Below are positions 33,758 to 43,737 of a DNA stretch of 59,821 nt, piece after piece. The stretch covers positions 1 to 59,821 of the forward strand of contig JACWEO010000006.1 of NCBI GenBank assembly GCA_014653355.1, read 5' to 3'. Source of the DNA: Pelagibacterales bacterium SAG-MED47. GTDB taxonomy: Bacteria > Pseudomonadota > Alphaproteobacteria > Pelagibacterales > Pelagibacteraceae. The notes below the pieces were generated by a model. It saw only the letters and a program-made list of their open reading frames with translations. It made no database searches and was not told where the DNA came from. The position numbers were made by a program, and so were the translations under genes. The first letter of the stretch is position 1; each line of letters starts with the position of its first letter.

Positions 33758-34020
33758 TTATCTAAAATTTTCTTTTTAGCTTTTTCAAATTCTTCTTGAG
33801 TTAAAGCACCACTTTTTAAAAGTTCATTTAATTTATCCAATTCTTCGCTTAAGCTTTCAGAATTATTTGGGATATCATCCAATTGATTATCTGTCTCAAT
33901 TTCAGAACCAGATTTATTAGAGCTTTTAGCACTAAATCCTGTCATTATAGCTCTTCCACCCAAGTAAAGTACAAAAAGAAAGATTAGAACAACTAATCCA
34001 AAAAAAATTATCTTTTCCAT
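33754..34020 (-). CDS. SHOCT-domain small membrane protein
   Basis: This 88-residue protein has one N-terminal membrane helix (residues 4-22) and a polar linker. Its C-terminal SHOCT motif is LDKLNELLKSGALTQEEFEKAKKKIL. SHOCT modules are short helical hairpins thought to mediate oligomerisation. The gene overlaps the convergent hydrolase gene by 4 nt and starts 3 nt downstream of another small membrane protein, likely on the same transcript. Confidence 0.82.
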   Translation of the reverse strand: MEKIIFFGLVVLIFLFVLYLGGRAIMTGFSAKSSNKSGSEIETDNQLDDIPNNSESLSEELDKLNELLKSGALTQEEFEKAKKKILDN

Positions 34021-34023
34021 AAA

Positions 34024-34227
34024 TTAATCTTCATCTTCCTCTCTCCAATTTTTTTCATACATTAACCATGCAGCATATATTACTGAAAATGTTCCAACAA
34101 TCATACCATAATCAAATCCTGTTTGTTGATCATATAAATACCAACCCAATTGAGTAGCTCCTATTGGTGGTACTGTTAATATAAACATTAAGATTGCTAT
34201 TCGATAGGGATATTTGGGTTTTTTCAT
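34024..34227 (-). CDS. Small membrane protein of unknown function
   Basis: This 67-residue protein has two membrane helices (about residues 8-30 and 38-57), a proline-bearing first helix and an acidic C-terminus (EKNWREEDED). No family is recognised. It lies 3 nt upstream of the SHOCT-domain gene, so the two probably form a unit. Confidence 0.65.
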   Translation of the reverse strand: MKKPKYPYRIAILMFILTVPPIGATQLGWYLYDQQTGFDYGMIVGTFSVIYAAWLMYEKNWREEDED

Positions 34228-34372
34228 TCAACTATTTTTATAATTATTTAAAAAAAAATAAATATTGTTGAAATAGTTTAAATTTAATGAGAATTCATGT
34301 TTACAACAATATTGTCGCTCTTATCTATTTTTTCACTGAGTTTACTAATAAACTTCACTTTCTGAAGTTAAT

Positions 34373-35218
34373 TTATAATAGAGATCTTTTAAAGCAATTA
34401 ATAGTATTCTTTAATAGACAAGCAATTGTCATCGGTCCTACACCACCAGGTACCGGTGTTAAAGCTTTAGCAATTTTTGAAACTTCATCAAACGCTACAT
34501 CCCCAACAATACCTTTTTCAGTCTTATTAATACCAACATCAATCACTATTGTACCTTTCTTAATCCAATCACCTTTAACAAGTTCAGGAATTCCAACTGC
34601 AGCAACAATTATATCTGCCTTTAAACATTCTGCTTTTAAATCTTTTGTTTTTGAATGGGTGATAGTTACGGTACAGTTTTCTTTTAAAAGAAGTTGCGTC
34701 ATTGGTTTGCCATTAAGGTTAGACCTCCCAATTATAACTGCCTTTTTTCCATTTAAGTTTGGTTCAATCTTCTTTATTAATAAATAACACCCTAGGGGCG
34801 TACACGGTATTGAGCTTTCATAGCCTGATGAAAGATTACCAACATTCATTGGATGAAATCCATCAACATCTTTAAAAGGATTGATGGCTTCAATAATTTT
34901 TTGTTTATCAATATGATCCGGAAGTGGTAATTGGACCAATATTCCAGAAACTGTCTCGTCTTTATTTAATTCCTCAATCTTTTCTAATATTATTTTTTCT
35001 TCAACTGTATCTGGATATTTAATTACATTAGATTTTAACCCAACTTCATTTGCTGATTTTTCCTTGTTTCGAACATAAATTTGACTTGGAGCTAAATCAC
35101 CAATCAAGATCACTGTTAAACCTGGTACTTTATTGTATTTTGCTTTCAAATCAGAAACTTCTTTTTTAAGTTCTTCTCTAAGTTCTGCAGCGGCTTTTTT
35201 TCCATCAATTAAAATCAT
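34373..35218 (-). CDS. folD: Methylenetetrahydrofolate dehydrogenase/cyclohydrolase FolD
   Basis: FolD interconverts 5,10-methylene-, methenyl- and 10-formyl-tetrahydrofolate, feeding purine and formyl-Met synthesis. I chose the start at 35218 (MILIDGKKAAAEL), giving the normal 281 residues; a longer frame would run into the yggT gene. Key residues are the catalytic Lys in IYVRNKEKSANEVG near 56, the conserved VQLPLPDHID, the NADP-binding GRSNLNGKPM, and PVPGGVGPMTIACL at the C-terminus. A 7-bp stem-loop (34351-34369) follows the stop, but lacks a clear T-run. Confidence 0.95.
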   Translation of the reverse strand: MILIDGKKAAAELREELKKEVSDLKAKYNKVPGLTVILIGDLAPSQIYVRNKEKSANEVGLKSNVIKYPDTVEEKIILEKIEELNKDETVSGILVQLPLPDHIDKQKIIEAINPFKDVDGFHPMNVGNLSSGYESSIPCTPLGCYLLIKKIEPNLNGKKAVIIGRSNLNGKPMTQLLLKENCTVTITHSKTKDLKAECLKADIIVAAVGIPELVKGDWIKKGTIVIDVGINKTEKGIVGDVAFDEVSKIAKALTPVPGGVGPMTIACLLKNTINCFKRSLL

Positions 35219-35223
35219 ATAAT

Positions 35224-35514
35224 TTAGAATATCATTGGTGCAATGTAGAGTTTCATACACATTTCTATAAACCAAATCAATAAAAGTAAAATTATTGGCG
35301 AAATATCTAAGGTGCCTAAGTTAGGTAAAAAACGTCTAATCTTATTTAATAAAGGGTCAGTGAGACGATAGCTTAATTCTAGAACAGAATAAACAAATCT
35401 ATTTTGTGTATTTAAAATATTGAAAGCTATAAGCCAACTTATAATTACATTGATAATAACTACATAAGAATAAAGTTTAAGTATTTGTAAAACTAAGTAA
35501 AAAATAGCTATCAT
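35224..35514 (-). CDS. yggT: YggT family membrane protein
   Basis: This 96-residue membrane protein contains a YggT repeat: YSYVVIINVIISWLIAF, then YRLTDPLLNKIRRFLPNLGTLDISPIILLL. The DPLLxxxRRxxP core is diagnostic. The family is linked to osmotic tolerance and, in some bacteria, to division-site organisation, with no known biochemistry. It lies 5 nt upstream of folD and overlaps the mechanosensitive channel gene by 4 nt. Confidence 0.9.
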   Translation of the reverse strand: MIAIFYLVLQILKLYSYVVIINVIISWLIAFNILNTQNRFVYSVLELSYRLTDPLLNKIRRFLPNLGTLDISPIILLLLIWFIEMCMKLYIAPMIF

Positions 35515-36596
35515 TTTTTTTCAATGTAAATTGAAGAGCTTGGAAATGCGAATGAAGCTTTATTATTTTCTACAATTTGTTTTATTGCAATTGCTAATTT
35601 TTCTTTAACAGAAAGCCAATCATTCCAGCTGCTTGAATTTGTAAAACATCGAACATACATATCAATTGAGCTATCAGAAAATTTATCAATTCTTACAGCA
35701 ATCCCTATACTTTTATTAAAGTCTTCACTTTTCTTAATATGTTCTTCAATTTGATCTCGAATTGTTTTTAGTTGATCTACAGTCGTGTCATATTGAAGAG
35801 TGATAATCCAACTTATTAACCAATTTGAAGTTTCACTAACATTTACAACTGCATTTTCAGCAAATTGAAAATTAGGAATTATTGCCAAGGATTTATCAAA
35901 TTTTCTTATTGTTGTTGATCTAAAACCAATTTTTTCAACTATGCCCTCTATTATTCCATCTACTAAAATCCAATCTCCTATTTTAAACCTTTTCTCTACA
36001 AGAACTAAAATTCCTGATATCAAATTTTTAAACAAATCTTGAGCACCTAAGGCAACTGCTACACCAAATAAACCTAGTCCAGCAATAATTGGACCTATTT
36101 TGATACCCCACAATTCTAGTACTGCAGCAAGTCCTAATATAAATATTAGTATCTTTAAGGATTTAATAATCCAGCCTATCAACTCTCTTGTTAAAAGTTT
36201 ATCAAGGCCACTTAAAATATACGATACTGGTTCAATGATTTGATGAATAACCCAAAAGATTAAAATAGTTATTAGAGTCCTATTAATTGTATCTACAGCT
36301 TCTCTACCCTCTATTGAAAAAGTCATGTAATAACTAGCAATAAAAAAACCTAACACTATTGGCAAAAATCTTGCTGGTCCAATTAATGCAGAAACAAAAG
36401 TATCGTCCAATTTATTAGTTGTTCTTTTTGAAATAATTTCCAATTTTTTGATAATGAGTTTACTGATCAGGCCTCTGAAAATAAGAAATAACAAAAAAAT
36501 TCCAATCCCAATCAGAATTTGAAAAATGTCAACACCTAAAATACCTTTATTCCAAACAGATAAAAAGATATCAGAAAAATTATTTATTATTTCCAT
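35511..36596 (-). CDS. MscS-family mechanosensitive ion channel
   Basis: This 361-residue channel opens under membrane tension to release solutes during osmotic downshock. Four to five membrane segments precede the MscS pore helix region (GLGLFGVAVALGAQDLFKNLISGILVL, with the Gly/Ala-packed pore helix near residue 190). The beta domain follows with RFKIGDWILVDGIIEGIVEKIGFRSTTIR. The C-terminal mixed domain is complete. It lies 2 nt downstream of hemD. Confidence 0.93.
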   Translation of the reverse strand: MEIINNFSDIFLSVWNKGILGVDIFQILIGIGIFLLFLIFRGLISKLIIKKLEIISKRTTNKLDDTFVSALIGPARFLPIVLGFFIASYYMTFSIEGREAVDTINRTLITILIFWVIHQIIEPVSYILSGLDKLLTRELIGWIIKSLKILIFILGLAAVLELWGIKIGPIIAGLGLFGVAVALGAQDLFKNLISGILVLVEKRFKIGDWILVDGIIEGIVEKIGFRSTTIRKFDKSLAIIPNFQFAENAVVNVSETSNWLISWIITLQYDTTVDQLKTIRDQIEEHIKKSEDFNKSIGIAVRIDKFSDSSIDMYVRCFTNSSSWNDWLSVKEKLAIAIKQIVENNKASFAFPSSSIYIEKK

Positions 36597-36598
36597 AA

Positions 36599-37297
36599 TT
36601 AAATTTTATATAACAAAAATTCCTCTTCTCCAGGGTTAAAAAGAAAAATTTTTTTCCACTTTATTTCATTCAATATTGATGAGGTTTTTTCACTAATACA
36701 CATTAAATTTGTATTCATCCAAAGAAGTTCTAACTGGTAATTTTTAATAAAACTCAGAAAGCTAGACGCACTATTTTGTGAGTAAATGTAGACTAAATCT
36801 GGTATTTGAGATTTTAATTCACTAACAAATTTTTCATTAAATTTTAGGTTATGTTTAGCACGATAATTTATAACTCTATTTATATCATAACCTTCTTTAA
36901 CTAAATAACTATTAAGATCTGCTGAAACTACTTCACCACTTACATAAATTAATTTTCCATTTTTTTTTTCAAAGTTTTGTAAAATCAACTCTTTTAGATT
37001 TTCAACATTTCCTTCAGCTGTTATTAAATTTTGGAAGCCAGCACTTCTTGCAATCTTTTCTGTAGCACCTCCAACGCAAAAACAAAGAATTTTTTTATCT
37101 ATTTCTTTTAAATTTAAAAACCTTAATGCATTAGCACTCGTAAAAATAATTCCTTTATATTTTGAAAAATCTATCTCAACATGATCAATTCTATCTACAG
37201 TCAATAAGGGAATATGTGAAACTTGATGTCCTAATGATTTAAACTTCATTATCATTTCAGAACAATCCTCCAAAGGTCTAGTTAGTAAAATGTGCAT
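36599..37297 (-). CDS. hemD: Uroporphyrinogen-III synthase
   Basis: HemD closes hydroxymethylbilane to uroporphyrinogen III with inversion of ring D. The family is poorly conserved; support comes from the N-terminal ILLTRPLEDC, KGIIFTSANALRF near residue 53, KLIYVSGEVVSADL near 115 and YIYSQNSASSFL near 168, with a normal length of 232. It follows hemC by 1 nt, the usual heme gene pair. Heme from this route also supplies the ccm system in this window. Confidence 0.9.
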   Translation of the reverse strand: MHILLTRPLEDCSEMIMKFKSLGHQVSHIPLLTVDRIDHVEIDFSKYKGIIFTSANALRFLNLKEIDKKILCFCVGGATEKIARSAGFQNLITAEGNVENLKELILQNFEKKNGKLIYVSGEVVSADLNSYLVKEGYDINRVINYRAKHNLKFNEKFVSELKSQIPDLVYIYSQNSASSFLSFIKNYQLELLWMNTNLMCISEKTSSILNEIKWKKIFLFNPGEEEFLLYKI

Positions 37298-37298
37298 A

Positions 37299-38219
37299 TC
37301 ATTTTTTATAAGAGTTTTTTGATTTAATCTTTAATATTTTACCTATTTCTTTACCAAGTTCTTTTCCGTCTTCAACTTTAGAATTTTTTTCTTCATAAAA
37401 CCTTTGACTCCCATCTATTGAAAAAAGCTCAGCTCTTAAAGTAAGCAGATTCTCATCTATAGAAGCATGAACTCCTACAGCAGTATTGCAATCTCCTTCT
37501 AATATTTTTAAAACATTTCTTTCAGCATCAGCTCTAATTGAAGTTTGTTTGTGATTAACTTTTTTTAATACTGAGTTAATCTTAGCATTTTCCTCGCAGC
37601 ACTGAAGAGCAATGATTCCTTGTCCAGCACTTGGTATTATATCTTTTATCGAGAAAATTTCTGATATTTCTTTTTTCAGTTTTAAAGATTCAATGCCAGC
37701 ATAAGATAAAATAATTGCATCATATAATCCATCATTTAGTTTTTTTATTCTAGTATCAACATTTCCTCTTATAAGTTTGCAATTTAAATCAGGTCTAATT
37801 TTTTTAATTTGAAATTCTCGTCTATAAGATGATGTTCCAATTATAGAATTAATTTTCAAATCTCTTAATTTCTTTTTATTATTTGTAATAAGAATTTCTC
37901 TAGGATCGTTTCGCTCAATAAATGTTTCTGTCTTCAGCCCACGTGTTTCTAATGCTGGCATATCTTTTAAAGCATGGACTGCAATATCAATTTTTTTTTC
38001 TAGAAGTTCTTTTTCGATATTACTAGAAAACAAACCCTTACCACCAACTTCAGATAATCTTTTATCATGAACCTGGTCTCCCTCTGTTGTAATTTCCTTA
38101 ATTATTATATCATTTTCCTTAAAATCAGTATTTTGAATAATCTTGTCTTTAGCATTTTGAGCATAAATAAGAGCTAACTTACTTCTTCTCGATCCAATTG
38201 TTATTTTTGGTTTATTCAT
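37299..38219 (-). CDS. hemC: Porphobilinogen deaminase (hydroxymethylbilane synthase)
   Basis: HemC polymerises four porphobilinogens into hydroxymethylbilane using a dipyrromethane cofactor attached to the Cys in [13 protein letters not shown] near residue 240. Other motifs are [28 protein letters not shown]-type sequence near residue 80 with the catalytic Asp, [12 protein letters not shown] and [11 protein letters not shown]. The length of 306 is normal. It is divergent from tsaD across 58 nt, an arrangement common in alphaproteobacteria. Confidence 0.96.
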   Translation of the reverse strand: MNKPKITIGSRRSKLALIYAQNAKDKIIQNTDFKENDIIIKEITTEGDQVHDKRLSEVGGKGLFSSNIEKELLEKKIDIAVHALKDMPALETRGLKTETFIERNDPREILITNNKKKLRDLKINSIIGTSSYRREFQIKKIRPDLNCKLIRGNVDTRIKKLNDGLYDAIILSYAGIESLKLKKEISEIFSIKDIIPSAGQGIIALQCCEENAKINSVLKKVNHKQTSIRADAERNVLKILEGDCNTAVGVHASIDENLLTLRAELFSIDGSQRFYEEKNSKVEDGKELGKEIGKILKIKSKNSYKK

Positions 38220-38277
38220 AAAAAAAATCTTATTTCATACTTGTAATGAGATTGTACAATTAATAAAAACTATTTGT

Positions 38278-39352
38278 ATGAGTAAAAAACCCTTGATTCT
38301 TGGAATTGAGTCTAGCTGTGATGAGACAGCAGCATCTGTAATTAGCGAAAATGAACAAGGAAACCCATTAGTTTTATCTAATGTTGTCTCAAGTCAAATT
38401 GAAATTCACAAAGAATTTGGAGGAGTTGTTCCAGAATTAGCAGCTCGTTCCCATATTGAAAAAATAGATTGGATAGTTCAAAAAGCAATAATTGATAGTG
38501 GAAAAAAAATTGAAGATATTGATGCTGTGGCATCAACCGCTGGACCTGGTTTAATAGTTTGTTTGTCTGTAGGATTAAGTTTTGGTAAAGCTTTAGCTGC
38601 TACATTAAATAAACCTTTTATAGCAGTCAACCATTTGGAGGGTCATGCTCTAAGTCCTAGGTTAAATTCATCATTAGATTATCCTTATCTGCTTTTGTTA
38701 ATATCAGGAGGTCATAGCCAATTTCTAAGCGTTCAAGGCTTGGGTAAGTACAAAAGGTTAGGAACTACAATTGATGATGCTTTAGGAGAAGCTTTTGACA
38801 AAACTGCAAAACTTTTAGGAATTGATTTTCCTGGTGGCCCTCAAATTGAAATTTTGGCAAAAAAAAGGTGACCCTAATAAATATATTTTACCTAAACCTA
38901 TTTTTAATAAAGGTGGGTGTAATTTATCATTTGCTGGACTGAAAACTGCAATCTTGAAGATATCTAAAAATATAAAAACAGAAAAAGAAAAATTTGACCT
39001 TGCTGCTTCTTTTCAAAAAACTATTGAACAAATATTATATAAAAAAACCAAAATTGCTTTTAGTGAATTTAAAAATAAAAATCATTTCGATAAAAAAAAA
39101 TTTGTGGTCGCAGGAGGAGTCGCTGCTAATAAAAAAATTAGAGAAATGTTAATTGAATTGTGTAAAGAGGAAAATTATGAAAGTATATTTCCTCCTATTG
39201 AACTTTGTGGAGACAATGCAGCAATGATCGCAATGGTTGGTTTGGAAAAGTTTAAATTAAAACAATTTAACAGTTTAGACCACCCAGCAAAACCTAGATG
39301 GCCCTTAGATGAAAATGCTGTATTTTTAAAAGGTGCTGGTGTAAAGTTATAG
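38278..39352 (+). CDS. tsaD: tRNA N6-adenosine threonylcarbamoyltransferase TsaD, frameshifted as given
   Basis: TsaD transfers the threonylcarbamoyl group to A37 of ANN-decoding tRNAs and is essential in most bacteria. The first frame (to 38871) has [13 protein letters not shown], the metal-binding VNHLEGHAL histidines and LISGGHSQF. The second frame continues with [36 protein letters not shown] and [12 protein letters not shown] up to 39352. The switch is at the A8 run 38859-38866: with seven A the sequence reads [10 protein letters not shown] without interruption and gives about 357 residues, the normal length. Since the gene is expected to be essential, a sequencing error or slippage is more likely than true loss. 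Confidence 0.93.
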
Positions 39353-39461
39353 AAACAAGATTAAAAAATAAAAATTTATTATTGAAATTTGAATAACAAG
39401 CTCTATTTATTGATTTTATTTTAAATTTAAATTAACTTTATTCTTAAAGAATTATCTAAAA

Positions 39462-40459
39462 ATGCAAAATATTTATATTAAAATTTATAAGAAAACTTTT
39501 TTTCTTTTTATAAGATTATTAAGAATATTTACGAAAAAGTTTGATAAAAAAATTTCATTGCTCTTATCTAAAACCAAATGGTCTTCTGGATATTTTCCTG
39601 AAACTTTAGAGGTCACCACAACAGTTGGGTGTGCAATGATGTGTGACTATTGTCCACAAGAGGCATATAAAAAAAATGGCAAGGAATATCCAAAAGTTTT
39701 GTCATTTGATACTTTTAAAGATGCAATGAAGAATGTAGACAATAAAGTGAAGATTCACTGGACTGGTTTTAGTGAACCACTACATTGTAAAGATTTTACT
39801 TTAATGGCTGACTATTTAAATGAAAGAGGTTTTAAACAACATATCTCCACAACTATGTTTGGTAGGGACCATTGTAGAGAATACATGTGTGAAACTAAGG
39901 TATTCGAACAAATGGTTTATCATTTACCAGATAATAATAATAGAATGCACTTAAAAGTAACTGATAAATATTTAGACTATTTAGAAAAATCTATAACTTT
40001 TCAATCTCAAATTATTTCAAAAAAAAAATTTACGGTAATGGTAATAGGTAATGATTTTCAAAAACAAGTCAGAAAGTTAGTAGATAGATTATTAAATAAA
40101 AAAATTATTTTAGAAAGTCAAATTTATATAAGAAAACTTTTGGTTTCAAGAGCAGGATCAGTTCAAGTTGATAATATAGAAGGATTTGATCAACAAATCT
40201 CTTTTTCAAAAAAAAATTTAATAAAGATAATAAAAAATTATTCTATTGTGGGTATGGTAGACTAAAACAAGGAGTACTATTGACCAATGGTACTTTAGCA
40301 ATTTGTGCTAATGATTATTCAATAGATCATAACGTGGGTTCTTTGATCGATAATAAACTTGATGATCTTTACAAACATAAAAAGTTATTTTCAAACGATG
40401 AATTTATTTATGGAGAAAAGTCTCCATGTAAAAATTGTGAGTTTTATGAAAGTCTTTAA
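39462..40459 (+). pseudogene. Radical SAM/SPASM-domain protein, frameshifted as given
   Basis: The first frame (39462-40265) has a radical SAM cluster motif CAMMCDYC at Cys57, Cys61 and Cys64, preceded by LEVTTTVG. The second frame, from about 40250 to the TAA at 40457-40459, supplies the SPASM part with CGYGRLKQG, GTLAICANDYSID and SPCKNCEFYESL, including four Cys for an auxiliary Fe-S cluster. Adding one A to the A9 run (40208-40216) or the A6 run (40232-40237) fuses both into one protein of about 332 residues. SPASM enzymes modify peptides or sugars; the substrate is unknown. No precursor peptide gene was recognised nearby. Confidence 0.82.
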
Positions 40460-40496
40460 TTTGATTAATTACTCAAAATGAAAGATTTAAAAAAAG

Positions 40497-40910
40497 ATGA
40501 AATATTGGTTATTGAAATCAGAACCTGATGTTTGGTCAATTGAACAACAAGAAAAAACTGGAGCTAAGGGATCACCATGGGATGGAGTAAGAAATTATCA
40601 AGCAGCTAAAAACTTAAAAAACATGAAAAAAGGTGACCATTGTTTTTTTTACCATTCAAATATAGGTAAGGAAATTGTTGGAATAGTTGAGGTAATTAAA
40701 GAATATTACCCTGATAAAACTGACCAATCTCAGAGATTTGTAGCAGTTACAGTAAAATTTTTAAAAAAATTAGTTAAACCCATTAAGCTAGAAGAAATTA
40801 AAAAAAACAAGCAATTAAGCCATTTATCTCTCATTAAACAAAGTAGGCTGTCAGTAATGCCAATAGATTCTAAAAGCTGGAAAATCTTAAATAACATGAG
40901 TAAGATTTAA
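40497..40910 (+). CDS. EVE-domain protein
   Basis: This 137-residue protein is a stand-alone EVE domain (PUA-like fold). Visible are YWLLKSEPDVWSIEQ, WDGVRNYQAAKNLKNMKKGDHCFFYHS and GIVEVIKEYYPD. EVE domains read modified bases such as 5-methylcytosine derivatives, and related human THYN1 has this form. In proteobacteria the ligand is uncertain. It lies 37 nt after the radical SAM gene and 11 nt before acs. Confidence 0.9.
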   Translation: MKYWLLKSEPDVWSIEQQEKTGAKGSPWDGVRNYQAAKNLKNMKKGDHCFFYHSNIGKEIVGIVEVIKEYYPDKTDQSQRFVAVTVKFLKKLVKPIKLEEIKKNKQLSHLSLIKQSRLSVMPIDSKSWKILNNMSKI

Positions 40911-40921
40911 AATAATAATTT

Positions 40922-42994
40922 ATGCCAAAAAAAAGAAAAAAAAATAAAGTGAAAAAAAAAACTTCAAAAAGAAAGAAGTTAAGAAATAAAAAAAAAGAAA
41001 TAAAAAAAAAAAATTCCTCAAATAAAAAAAAAGATAAAAAAAATAAAGAGACTTCCTCTCAAGAGCTAATTTTTAAAACTAAACCTGAATGGGTTAAAAA
41101 TAGTTTAGCAAATAAAATACAATATTTAAATAGATATAACGATTCTATTAAAAATAATAATTCCTTTTGGAAAAAGGAAGGTAAAAGAATTACTTGGATA
41201 AAACCTTACAAAAAAATTAAAGATGTTAAATACAGCAAAGAAGAAGTTAGGATTAAATGGTATGAAGATGGTACTTTAAATGCTTCAGCAAATTGTATTG
41301 ATAGACATCTTAAGGATAAAAAAGATAAAACTGCAATTATTTGGGTTGGAGATGATCCAAAAGAAACCCAAAAGATATCTTACAAACAATTACATCAAAA
41401 AGTTTCAAAAGCAGCAAATGGGTTAAAAAAACTTGGAATCAAAAAGGGGGACAGAGTAACCATTTACTTAACAATGATTCCTGAATTAGCTATTTTAATG
41501 CTTGCATGTGCAAGAATAGGAGCAGTCCACTCTATAATCTTTGGAGGATTTTCAGCAGACTCTATATCAGGAAGAGTTAACGACTGTGAGTCAGAATATA
41601 TTATAACAGCAGATGAAGGAGTTAGGGGTGGTAAAACTATTCCATTAAAGGCCACCACTGACGAAGCATTAACAAATTGTCCAAACGTTAAAAAATGCAT
41701 AGTTGTAAAAAGGACAGGAAATTATGTTTTTTGGAACAACGAAAGAGATGTATGGTACCACGATTTAATAAAAGATGTCTCAAACCAATGTGAGCCAGAG
41801 GAAATGGGTGCTGAAGACCCACTATTCATTCTTTATACATCAGGCTCAACTGGTAAGCCAAAAGGTGTATTACATACTACAGGTGGATATATGGTTTATG
41901 CTTCAATGACACATCAATACATTTTCAATTATAGACCTAAAGATATTTACTGGTGTACAGCAGACATAGGTTGGGTAACAGGTCATAGTTATATTATTTA
42001 TGGACCACTTTCAAATGGAGCAACTACAATAATGTTTGAAGGTGTACCAAATTATCCAGACAGTTCTAGATGGTGGCAAATAGTAGATAAATTTAAAGTT
42101 AATACGTTTTATACTGCTCCAACAGCAATTAGAGCTTTGATGAGGGAGGGGGGTGATCCTGTTAATAAAACATCTAGAAAATCTTTAAAATTGCTAGGAA
42201 CAGTTGGAGAACCAATAAATCCTGAAGCTTGGATGTGGTATTTTAAAACAGTTGGTAATTCAAACTGTCCGATAGTTGATACTTGGTGGCAAACTGAAAC
42301 TGGAGGAATATTAATTGCACCTCAAACTGGTGCTATTCCATTAAAACCAGGTTCAGCAACTAAACCTTTCTATGGGATCAAACCAGTCATTGTTGATAAA
42401 GATGGTAAAGAAATAAAAGGAGCTGGTGAGGGACGATTGTGTATAGCTCAATCTTGGCCTGGTCAGATGAGAACTGTCTATGGTGATCATCAGAGATTTA
42501 TTGATACTTATTTTTCTCAATTTGATGGTAAATATTTTACTGGTGATGGATGCAGAAGAGATAAGGATGGTTACTATTGGATAACTGGAAGAGTTGATGA
42601 TGTAATAATTGTTTCAGGACACAATCTTGGTACTGCTGAAATTGAAAGTGCTTTTGTTGCTCATCCAAAAGTTGCTGAGGCTGCTGTAGTTGGTTATCCC
42701 CATGACATTAAAGGAAACGGTTTATATTGTTATGTAACACTCAATGCAGGGGAAACTGAAAATGGTGACCTTGAAAGAGAATTAAAATTATGGGTAAGAA
42801 AGCAAATTGGTCCATTAGCAACCCCTGATCTAATTCATTTTACTCCAGGACTTCCCAAAACAAGATCAGGAAAGATAATGAGAAGAATTTTAAGAAAAAT
42901 TGCTGCCAATGAATATAATCAATTAGGTGATACTACAACTCTCGCTGATCCTGGAGTAGTTGAAAGCCTAGTTGACAATAGAAAAAATACTTAA
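40922..42994 (+). CDS. acs: Acetyl-CoA synthetase with Lys-rich N-terminal extension
   Basis: Acs activates acetate to acetyl-CoA through acetyl-AMP. The core shows [22 protein letters not shown] (P-loop-like motif, residues around 305), [27 protein letters not shown] and the C-terminal [15 protein letters not shown] with the regulatory lysine. The protein is 690 residues against about 650 usual. The surplus is an N-terminal stretch of about 45 residues made almost entirely of Lys, Arg and Asn, encoded by long A-runs, with no other ATG before the core. The true start might be a later GTG (V10) or non-ATG codon. It is followed by acetate-type symporter genes on the same strand. Confidence 0.95.
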   Translation: MPKKRKKNKVKKKTSKRKKLRNKKKEIKKKNSSNKKKDKKNKETSSQELIFKTKPEWVKNSLANKIQYLNRYNDSIKNNNSFWKKEGKRITWIKPYKKIKDVKYSKEEVRIKWYEDGTLNASANCIDRHLKDKKDKTAIIWVGDDPKETQKISYKQLHQKVSKAANGLKKLGIKKGDRVTIYLTMIPELAILMLACARIGAVHSIIFGGFSADSISGRVNDCESEYIITADEGVRGGKTIPLKATTDEALTNCPNVKKCIVVKRTGNYVFWNNERDVWYHDLIKDVSNQCEPEEMGAEDPLFILYTSGSTGKPKGVLHTTGGYMVYASMTHQYIFNYRPKDIYWCTADIGWVTGHSYIIYGPLSNGATTIMFEGVPNYPDSSRWWQIVDKFKVNTFYTAPTAIRALMREGGDPVNKTSRKSLKLLGTVGEPINPEAWMWYFKTVGNSNCPIVDTWWQTETGGILIAPQTGAIPLKPGSATKPFYGIKPVIVDKDGKEIKGAGEGRLCIAQSWPGQMRTVYGDHQRFIDTYFSQFDGKYFTGDGCRRDKDGYYWITGRVDDVIIVSGHNLGTAEIESAFVAHPKVAEAAVVGYPHDIKGNGLYCYVTLNAGETENGDLERELKLWVRKQIGPLATPDLIHFTPGLPKTRSGKIMRRILRKIAANEYNQLGDTTTLADPGVVESLVDNRKNT

Positions 42995-43614
42995 AAGTTC
43001 ATTCTTTCAGTAAATTCTTTTTTTATAATATCCCATTTTAGAATAACTGAATTCAAAACAATTTTTCGATCTAAAGTTTTTAGTTCTTCAGCAATCGGTG
43101 CCCATTGATAAAGAGATAATGCGCTTGAATTAAATGGGCGATCATTACAATAATTAAGCCAATCAATATTCTTAATTCTTTCATTAAAACTCTTTTTTGC
43201 AGACTCAATAACTTCAAGCGGCATTTTATTATTAATTTCATCATCTAAAATCTTATAAAAAATTTCTTTAGCCTTATCTGTGTCTTTATAATTAAAATTT
43301 ACTTTTAAATACGAAAATGAAAAAAAAGTTAAGTCTTGCAAAGCAACAGAATAAATGTTCCATTTTGCTAAGTTAACAGATCCCATAAATTTATCATTTT
43401 CAAAATGAAGAACATACCTAGTGCCCATTCTTGTTTTTAAATATCCATAAAGAGTCACTTGGCTAACCCACGCCGATTTAGATTGAATAAATTTTTCAAG
43501 TTCATCTAAGTCTTTTATTTTTTTTTTAGGCACAAAGGCTTTAAAGAGGGAAAAAAGATAAATTTTAAAGTCGTTCCAAGATAAGTCTTTCCATGTAAGT
43601 TTATATTTCGCCAT
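42991..43614 (-). CDS. Protein of unknown function
   Basis: I do not recognise this 207-residue protein. It has no signal peptide or membrane helix and is rich in Lys, Phe, Trp and Tyr. The N-terminal [20 protein letters not shown] is amphipathic. It lies convergent to acs with a 4-nt overlap and divergent from the symporter genes. Position beside acs suggests a link to acetate metabolism, but nothing in the sequence proves it. Confidence 0.7.
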   Translation of the reverse strand: MAKYKLTWKDLSWNDFKIYLFSLFKAFVPKKKIKDLDELEKFIQSKSAWVSQVTLYGYLKTRMGTRYVLHFENDKFMGSVNLAKWNIYSVALQDLTFFSFSYLKVNFNYKDTDKAKEIFYKILDDEINNKMPLEVIESAKKSFNERIKNIDWLNYCNDRPFNSSALSLYQWAPIAEELKTLDRKIVLNSVILKWDIIKKEFTERMNF

Positions 43615-43737
43615 AAATCGAGTATTTACTCAACTTATACCTTAAATTTCCCCTATTTTGACCAATTTTAACACTTTAAAATTCTTTCATAATGGTTATG
43701 GTTTTGGCCAGTTATAACTAAAAAGAGAGAGGTATAA

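Noticed and set aside
34351-34369. 7-bp stem-loop after folD
   Set aside because: The stem is AT-rich and not followed by a T-run on either strand, so a terminator call is not justified.
34287-34787. 166-residue open frame on the plus strand opposite folD
   Set aside because: It lies antisense to the well-conserved folD frame, has no recognisable domain, and reads as the complement of folD codons.
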